DNA of 11,058 nt from Sphaerosporella brunnea (taxonomy: Eukaryota > Ascomycota > Pezizomycetes > Pezizales > Pyronemataceae), in assembly GCA_008704415.1 (NCBI GenBank), contig VXIS01000626.1, positions 1 to 11,058 on the forward strand, in the 5' to 3' direction. Positions 9,654 to 11,058 of the stretch are shown here, piece by piece (the stretch's first letter is position 1; each line of letters begins with the position of its first letter). Below the pieces are notes generated by a model, which made no database searches, was not told the origin of the DNA, and saw only the letters and a list, made by a program, of their open reading frames with translations. Made by a program: the position numbers and the translations under genes.

Positions 9654-9952
9654 CTATTGGAAAACGGCGAAAACCTTCTTGATTTTTGGTTACGATGTCC
9701 GGACGACGACGACAACAACAACAACAACAACAGCGACAGCGCATGCTTTGCTTGCATTTGATTTGCTTTTACTTTGCTTTGCTTGCGTTTGGCTTGACTT
9801 GCTTGTGTTTGGCTTGCTTGCATTTGAGTTGTTGACTTTTGCTTGCATTCGACTTGCTTGCATTTGGCTTGCTTGCATTGCATTTGGCTTGCTTGCATTG
9901 CATTTGGCTTGCTTGCATTTGACTTGTTGACTTGACTACAGGAAGCCAAACA
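9205..9952. repeat. Nested inverted repeat (fold-back) in right intergenic DNA
   Basis: The 42-nt segments 9205-9246 and 9911-9952 are exact reverse complements of each other inside the right arm. Inward, both continue into related GCAAGC/AAGTC-type blocks (9241-9302, and the inverted 9745-9920). Outward, both continue into A/T-rich tracts and then a shared 25-nt motif with one mismatch (near 9121-9145 and 10093-10117). The roughly 660 nt between hold a CA microsatellite, a trinucleotide run and a G homopolymer, but no gene. In the left arm the outer half is reduced to 823-902. It may be a small non-coding fold-back element or a second-order inversion; no target-site duplication is evident and no transposase is present. 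Confidence 0.65.
9610..9651 (+). repeat. (AC)21 dinucleotide microsatellite
   Basis: A 42-nt AC run, mirror of the 46-nt GT run at 992-1037. It is embedded between an A/T-rich segment and Gly-codon-like GGC repeats that carry no credible gene. Confidence 0.95.
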
Positions 9953-9977
9953 ATCAAAACAAAAACAAAAACAAAAA

Positions 9978-9978
<1 letters not shown>

Positions 9979-10036
<58 letters not shown>
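9979..10036 (+). repeat. 58-nt A homopolymer
   Basis: An uninterrupted A run, the longest in the window, preceded by several CAAAAA units. It has no counterpart in the left arm. Its length is probably unreliable, and runs this long are a common place for assembly collapse or expansion. Confidence 0.9.
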
Positions 10037-10041
<5 letters not shown>

Positions 10042-10237
10042 CGATATCTTGAAGCAAAAACCCTACGAGCAGGAAGAAAAAAAAAAAAAAAGAACACAAA
10101 CATCATCATCGGTTACATTGGTATATAAAAAAAAGCAAGCGATATCTAGAAGCAAAAACCCTACGAGCAGGAAAAAAAAAAGAAAAAAAAAAAAAAAGCA
10201 AGCGATATCTAGAAGCAAAAACCCCTCGAGCAGGAAG
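10037..10237 (+). repeat. Three 40-bp direct repeats embedded in A-tracts
   Basis: Near-identical units start at 10037, 10135 and 10198. Each begins GCAAGCGATATCT, continues GAAGCAAAAACCC and ends CGAGCAGGAA. Small differences are present: TTGAAG in the first unit against TAGAAG in the others, and CCCTCGAG in the third against CCCTACGAG. The gap between the first and second units carries an A-run, then the CATCATCATCGG motif and a TATATA stretch; the gap between the second and third is A-rich only. All three are absent from the left arm. Function unknown; no coding potential. Confidence 0.85.
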
Positions 10238-10325
10238 AAAAAATAAAAATAAAAAAAAAAAAAACTCCCCAAAAACAAATAAATAAACCAGACAGACAGG
10301 CAGCTAAAAACCAAAACACCAAAAA

Positions 10326-10428
10326 ACGAAAACCTAAAACCCAAAACCCAAAACCCAAAAACCAAAACCTAAAACCCAAAAACCAAAACCTAAAACCCAA
10401 AACCCAAAAACCCAAAAACTAAAAACTA
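10326..10428 (-). repeat. C/A-rich CCCAAAA / CCTAAAA repeat after RRM stop
   Basis: Mirror of 629-738. Read on the minus strand it is the same irregular TTTTGGG/TTTTAGG sequence starting just beyond the RRM stop, so it would be transcribed in that gene's 3' untranslated region. Confidence 0.8.
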
Positions 10429-10431
10429 ACT

Positions 10432-10881
10432 CTACACACTCTGCTTCCTGGTCGCAAACTTATCCCTCCTCATGAAGATCTCCCGGCCCTTCAGCACCGA
10501 GGCGTTGAACAGCTCCAAGCAGCGGTCGGCCTCCTCCTGGGTCTTGAACAGCACGGTCGCGTAGCCCTTGCCCTTGCGGTTGGAGCCCTGCGGCACGTCG
10601 CACTGCACGATGGTGCCGGCGTCCCTGATGTGCGCGCGCAGCTCCTCGGCGGTCACGTCGTACGGCAGGTTGCGGATGTGGATGCCGCGCGGCTCAGTGA
10701 CCACTGCGCCCGAGGTGAGGTTTATCGGCAGTCCGCCGCCGGAGACGGGCACGACGATGTGCGGCGTCGGCGCGATGAACGCCTGCGAGTGGTCGATCAG
10801 CACCGGGATCCCCGCCGCCGCCGGTCCGTTGTTGAAGTACGCCTCGTCCAGGTACCCGCCGCTGCTGCTGCTGCTGTACAT
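10432..10881 (-). CDS. RRM-domain RNA-binding protein (5' end uncertain)
   Basis: From the ATG at 10881-10879 the frame gives 149 residues to the stop at 10434-10432. A Ser/Gly/Pro-rich low-complexity leader (about 1-60) precedes a single C-terminal RNA recognition motif (about 65-142). RNP2 is IHIRNL (67-72) and RNP1 is KGYATVLF (105-112); the second RNP2 position is His rather than the usual aromatic, and the fifth RNP1 position is Thr, so single-strand RNA binding may be weaker or different from a canonical RRM. The protein is probably nuclear or cytoplasmic mRNA-binding; the exact family is not recognised. The chosen Met may be internal: the same frame is open for 59 more codons to the window edge, including six consecutive His and a Pro/Tyr-rich stretch. 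It converges with the ABC-F gene. The left-arm twin at 176-617 is broken. Confidence 0.75.
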   Translation of the reverse strand: MYSSSSSGGYLDEAYFNNGPAAAGIPVLIDHSQAFIAPTPHIVVPVSGGGLPINLTSGAVVTEPRGIHIRNLPYDVTAEELRAHIRDAGTIVQCDVPQGSNRKGKGYATVLFKTQEEADRCLELFNASVLKGREIFMRRDKFATRKQSV

Positions 10882-11058
10882 GTACCCCCCCTCGGGATAC
10901 TGCGGCTGGTGGGGGTGGTAGGGGTGGTGGTGGTGGTGGTGCCAGGCGCCCCCCCCACGGGTCCGGGTATATGCTTGCCAGCGGCGGCGGCGGCGTCGGC
11001 GGGAATACCATCGGGAGATTCGGGAGCGTGTGGGTGTGGATGCACGCCGGGAGTAGTC

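Larger units (their letters stand above)
5491..11058. repeat. Right arm of the giant inverted repeat
   Basis: Mirror of the left arm, about 410 nt longer because of extra repeats between roughly 9830 and 10250. The inner end (5491 to about 6018) carries small indels relative to the left arm: a compensated insertion and deletion near 5542-5560, a lost C near 5915 and a lost G near 6000. Beyond that the arms appear identical out to about 9385. The arm reaches the last base of the window, so its true outer limit is unknown. Confidence 0.97.

Noticed and set aside
9227..10099. 290-residue minus-strand open frame across the right intergenic repeats
   Set aside because: It consists of Phe, Cys/Val and Gln/Ser runs translated from homopolymers and microsatellites, and the left arm breaks it.
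10037..10237. CRISPR-like array of three 40-bp repeats
   Set aside because: Only three units, spacers are A-runs of unequal length, no cas genes, and the genomic context is fungal with spliceosomal introns.
1..11058. Linear plasmid or virus-like element with terminal inverted repeats
   Set aside because: The repeats are the entire sequence and carry ordinary intron-containing nuclear genes. There is no polymerase, terminal protein, capsid or transposase gene.

Overview
The window looks like nuclear DNA of a filamentous ascomycete (Pezizomycotina-like). It holds a fungus-type EF3-family ABC-F ATPase gene with two short introns (54 and 52 nt, GT...AG, CTGAC and CTAAC branch sites), GC-rich coding sequence, and intergenic DNA full of homopolymers and microsatellites.

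The dominant fact is that nearly the whole window is one inverted repeat. The left arm (1-5159) and right arm (5491-11058) are reverse complements, meeting across a spacer of about 331 nt, and the match runs to the first and last bases of the window. Over the core (about 1263-4630 against 6018-9385) every open frame compared is identical in length and sequence, and mirrored coordinates always sum to 10648. Each arm carries the same two convergent genes: an RRM-domain protein at the outer end pointing inward, and the 3' end of the ABC-F gene pointing outward from the centre.

Layout: 1-617 damaged RRM copy (+); 618-2067 simple-sequence intergenic DNA; 2068 to about 5263 ABC-F gene on the minus strand (New1/Elf1 type, three exons, start codon not visible); 5160-5490 spacer containing more of the left gene's 5' end and possibly an upstream exon; 5491-8580 second ABC-F copy on the plus strand, truncated in the HEAT region and with two 1-nt frameshifts; 8581-10431 intergenic DNA about 0.4 kb longer than its left partner, with a nested inverted repeat and three 40-bp repeats in A-tracts; 10432-10881 better-preserved RRM gene (-), whose frame stays open to the window edge.

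The two genes suggest ordinary housekeeping RNA and translation functions, and nothing shows that they work together beyond being convergent neighbours. I see no novel system. The most economical reading is a fold-back (palindromic) assembly or read artefact around a normal locus: the symmetry is near perfect, it ends exactly at the window ends, neither ABC-F copy has a 5' end, and mismatches cluster in the outer left and inner right segments. A recent true inverted duplication cannot be excluded from sequence alone.
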